Shown here: positions 61,814-64,000 of the stretch, one piece after another
Numbering within the stretch: position 1 is the stretch's first letter
How the letters are laid out: each line of letters opens with the position of its first letter
From: an uncultured Sutterella sp.
GTDB taxonomy: Bacteria > Pseudomonadota > Gammaproteobacteria > Burkholderiales > Burkholderiaceae_F
Assembly: GCA_900545275.1 (NCBI GenBank)
Contig: UQYG01000004.1
Coordinates: 1-64,000 of the forward strand
Reading direction: 5' to 3'
Length of the DNA stretch: 64,000 nt
Position numbers and translations under genes: made by a program
The notes under the pieces: generated by a model
What the model was told of the DNA's origin: nothing
The model's input: only the letters and a program-made list of their open reading frames with translations
The model's database searches: none

Positions 61814-63250
61814 GTGACCCAAGCCCGAACGCTTTACCGAAAGATCGTCGACGCGCACACCGTGAAGACGATCGACTCGGACACCGTCCTTCTGTACTGC
61901 GACGCGCACTTCGCAAACGAATACACGTCGCCCCAGGCCTTTGCGGGCGTCGCCGCCCGCGGCCTTCCCGTTCTCTCCCCCGACTCGCACCTCTGCGTCG
62001 TGAGCCACATCATTCCCTCGCGCGACGAAACGCCCCGCCGTATTTACGACGCGGCGTCGCTCAAGCAGGCCGAAACGCTCGAAGCCAACTGCCGCCGCTT
62101 CGGCATCAAGGCCTTCTTCGGCGCGGACGACCCCGATCAGGGGCTCGAACACGTCGTCATGGCCGAACGAGGCCTCGTGCGTCCGGGCATGGTCGTGATC
62201 TGCGGCGACAGCCACACCACCTCTCACGGCGCCCTCGGGGCCTTGGGTTTCGGCGTCGGCACGTCCGAGATCGAACACATCCTCGCGACCGAGACGCTCG
62301 TCTACCGGCTCGCCTCTTCGATGAAAATCACGATCCGAGGAAAGCTCCGCCCGGACGCCACGGCGAAGGACCTGGCGCTCTTCGTGCTACGAAAGATTTC
62401 CGCGGGCGGCGCATTGGGCTGCGTCGTCGAATACGAGGGTGAAGCGATCGAAGGACTTTGCGTCGAAGGCCGCATCACGCTCTGCAACCTGACCGTGGAG
62501 GCGGGTGCCCGCGGGGCTCTGATCGCCCCCGACCAAAAGACGGTCGACTGGGTGCTCGCGCACGCGCCGGAACTTCAGGGCGATGAAAAGGCGGCGGCGC
62601 TCGCCTATTGGAAGACCCTCAAGGCGGATCCCGACGCCGAATACGAACGCACGGTCGAAATAGACGCCTCCGACGTGCGTCCGAGCGTCACCTGGGGGAC
62701 GAGTCCCGATCAGAACGTCTTCCTGGACGAATCCGTTCCCTCGCCCGAATTCTTCGCGGATCCGGTCGAGCGCGATGCGGCACTGCGCGGCCTTCGCTAT
62801 CAAGGCATTGAACCCGGCCAAAAGATGTCGGACGTTTCGGTCGACTACGTCTTTATCGGCTCCTGCACGAACGCGCGCCTTCCCGACCTCGTTGCGGCCG
62901 CCGAAGTGTTGAAGGACCGCCGTTTGGCGCCGGGCGTGAAGGGCATGGTCGTTCCCGGATCCATGAGAACGCGCCGCGAAGCGGAAGCGCTCGGGCTTGA
63001 CCGCATCTTCCGGGACGCGGGGTTCGAATGGCGTAAGCCCGGCTGCTCGCTCTGCCTTGCGATGAACGAAGACGTCCTCGAGAGCGGCGTCCGCTGCGCG
63101 GCGACCACGAACCGCAACTTCGAAGGCCGCATGGGGCGCGGATCGCGCACGCATCTCGTGAGCCCCGAAACGGCCGCGGCGAGCGGCGTTCTCGGGCGCT
63201 TCGGCACGGCCGAAGAACTCGACCGTCTCATGCCCCGCGCAAACGACTGA
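61814..63250 (+). CDS. leuC: 3-isopropylmalate dehydratase, large subunit
   Basis: A 478-residue aconitase-fold enzyme of leucine synthesis that isomerises 2-isopropylmalate. Features: VLLYCDAHFANEYTSPQAF, VICGDSHTTSHGALGALGFGVGTSEIEHILAT, the Fe-S ligand Cys in FIGSCTNARLPDL and the pair in PGCSLCLAMNED, and the C-terminal CAATTNRNFEGRMGRGSRTHLVSPETAA. The start is a GTG at 61814 with GGAG eight bases upstream. leuD follows 14 bp later. Confidence 0.97.
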   Translation: MTQARTLYRKIVDAHTVKTIDSDTVLLYCDAHFANEYTSPQAFAGVAARGLPVLSPDSHLCVVSHIIPSRDETPRRIYDAASLKQAETLEANCRRFGIKAFFGADDPDQGLEHVVMAERGLVRPGMVVICGDSHTTSHGALGALGFGVGTSEIEHILATETLVYRLASSMKITIRGKLRPDATAKDLALFVLRKISAGGALGCVVEYEGEAIEGLCVEGRITLCNLTVEAGARGALIAPDQKTVDWVLAHAPELQGDEKAAALAYWKTLKADPDAEYERTVEIDASDVRPSVTWGTSPDQNVFLDESVPSPEFFADPVERDAALRGLRYQGIEPGQKMSDVSVDYVFIGSCTNARLPDLVAAAEVLKDRRLAPGVKGMVVPGSMRTRREAEALGLDRIFRDAGFEWRKPGCSLCLAMNEDVLESGVRCAATTNRNFEGRMGRGSRTHLVSPETAAASGVLGRFGTAEELDRLMPRAND

Positions 63251-63264
63251 GAGGAGAGAAAATC

Positions 63265-63903
63265 ATGGAAAAACTCATCACGCTCGAAGCCGTCGCGGCG
63301 GCCCTTCCCTTCGACAATCTCGACACCGACCAGCTGATGCCCAAACAATTCCTGCGCGGCATCGACAAGTCGGGACTGGCCAAAGGGATGCTTTACAACA
63401 TGCGGCACCGCCCCGACGGAACGGTCAACCCCGATTTCATTCTGAACCGTCCGGGCCATGAGAAAACGAAGATCCTCGTCGCCGGCCCCAACTTCGGCTG
63501 CGGCTCGAGCCGCGAACACGCCGTCTGGGGCTTGATGCAGTATGGGATCCGCGCCGTGATCGCGCCGAGCTTCGGAGAGATCTTCTATTCGAACTGCTTC
63601 AACAACGGGCTTCTCGCCGCGCGCGTAGCGCCCGAAGCGGGCGAACGCCTTCTCGCGCACCTTGCGGCACCGACGCCGCAGAAACTCACGGTTTCGGTCG
63701 AGGACCGCACGATCCGTACGGCCGCGGGCGAAATCTTCCCCTTCACGATTGGAGAACGGCACCGCACGATGCTTTTGGAAGGCCTCGACGCCGTGGAAAC
63801 CACGATGAAGGACATCGACGACATCCGCCGCTGGAAGGATGCGCACGAGAAGACCTTCCCCTGGATGGCGGGACTGCCGGGGCGAAGCGCCGCCCGTCGG
63901 TAA
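63265..63903 (+). CDS. leuD: 3-isopropylmalate dehydratase, small subunit
   Basis: A 212-residue swivel subunit that completes the LeuCD enzyme. It has NLDTDQLMPKQFLRGIDKSG near the N terminus, ILVAGPNFGCGSSREHAVWGL and AVIAPSFGEIFYSNCFNNGLL. GAGGAGAG precedes the ATG. leuB is not in the window and does not directly follow in the 97 bp that remain. Confidence 0.97.
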   Translation: MEKLITLEAVAAALPFDNLDTDQLMPKQFLRGIDKSGLAKGMLYNMRHRPDGTVNPDFILNRPGHEKTKILVAGPNFGCGSSREHAVWGLMQYGIRAVIAPSFGEIFYSNCFNNGLLAARVAPEAGERLLAHLAAPTPQKLTVSVEDRTIRTAAGEIFPFTIGERHRTMLLEGLDAVETTMKDIDDIRRWKDAHEKTFPWMAGLPGRSAARR

Positions 63904-63951
63904 GCGTTCTCTCTTCGCCGACTCTCTTGCGGAATTGAAGTGCGCAAAGAC

Positions 63952-63991
63952 AAGGAGGTCGCCCGAATCGTCGGGAGACCTCCTTCGTTTT
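63952..63991 (+). terminator. Intrinsic terminator after leuD
   Basis: Arms 63952-63960 (AAGGAGGTC) and 63977-63985 (GACCTCCTT) pair fully, with an inner CCCGA/TCGGG stem at 63962-63966/63971-63975, and a CGTTTT tail. It closes the leuCD operon 49 bp after the stop. Confidence 0.88.
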
Positions 63992-64000
63992 GCGGGGCGC

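Overview
This window looks like a chromosomal segment of a GC-rich betaproteobacterium, probably order Burkholderiales and possibly a gut-type Sutterellaceae relative. The clues are an EarP/EF-P pair with arginine at position 32 of EF-P, a trmJ gene next to a cysE-like gene, a suhB gene nearby, a periplasmic stand-alone fumarate-reductase-like flavoprotein, and the general codon style. The genus is an inference. About 53 protein genes, one tRNA-Ser(UGA) and one probable guide RNA can be supported. Most genes are ordinary housekeeping or transport genes separated by clear intrinsic terminators.

Region 1-5.4 kb: an HU gene, then about 750 bp without genes, then the most notable locus. This is a complete iscB (OMEGA RNA-guided HNH/RuvC endonuclease) with a structured, omega-RNA-like tract immediately upstream and no TnpA transposase. 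It is followed at once by a WYL-domain regulator, a small HD phosphohydrolase related to SpoT/Mesh1, and an orphan NarL-type response regulator. Region 5.5-11.4 kb (minus strand): uppS, frr and pyrH, then an envelope redox/transport cluster (thioredoxin-like protein, MacB/LolD-type ATPase, FtsX-type permease, DUF4418 protein, periplasmic rhodanese). Region 11.5-15.8 kb (minus): an EamA transporter, an SsuABC/TauABC-type importer and a secreted endonuclease I that carries an exact 21-bp tandem duplication.

Region 16-25.5 kb: periplasmic flavoprotein, M20 amidohydrolase, a 5'-truncated RibD-C/DHFR-like gene, a hemolysin III family protein, tRNA-Ser, an HD protein, an MFS transporter, and a cytosine-deaminase-like amidohydrolase paired with an orotate phosphoribosyltransferase-like gene behind a leader that contains an attenuator-like hairpin. 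pgsA follows. Region 25.5-35 kb: uvrC, then earP, a ferric-reductase-type flavocytochrome, a small membrane protein, efp, a dCMP deaminase, a GltS-like transporter and gamma-glutamyltransferase. Region 35-42.7 kb (minus): a Sel1-repeat protein, a full gsiABCD-type glutathione/oligopeptide importer and an intact RibD-C-like reductase. Together with gamma-glutamyltransferase, the importer suggests uptake and breakdown of glutathione or gamma-glutamyl peptides.

Region 42.8-64 kb: a large PLD nuclease-SF2 helicase-DUF3427 protein (defence-like), ppiB, nrdA and nrdB behind an NrdR-like box with an iron alcohol dehydrogenase overlapping nrdB, an orphan methionine-binding lipoprotein with a long structured leader, a cysE-like gene that has lost the catalytic beta-helix and gained a coiled coil, trmJ, a second EamA transporter, a small lipoprotein, a Tat-type M20 peptidase, suhB, mutS, a LysR regulator, and leuC-leuD ending in a terminator at the window edge. 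Positions and motifs come from direct reading. No database searches or folding programs were run.
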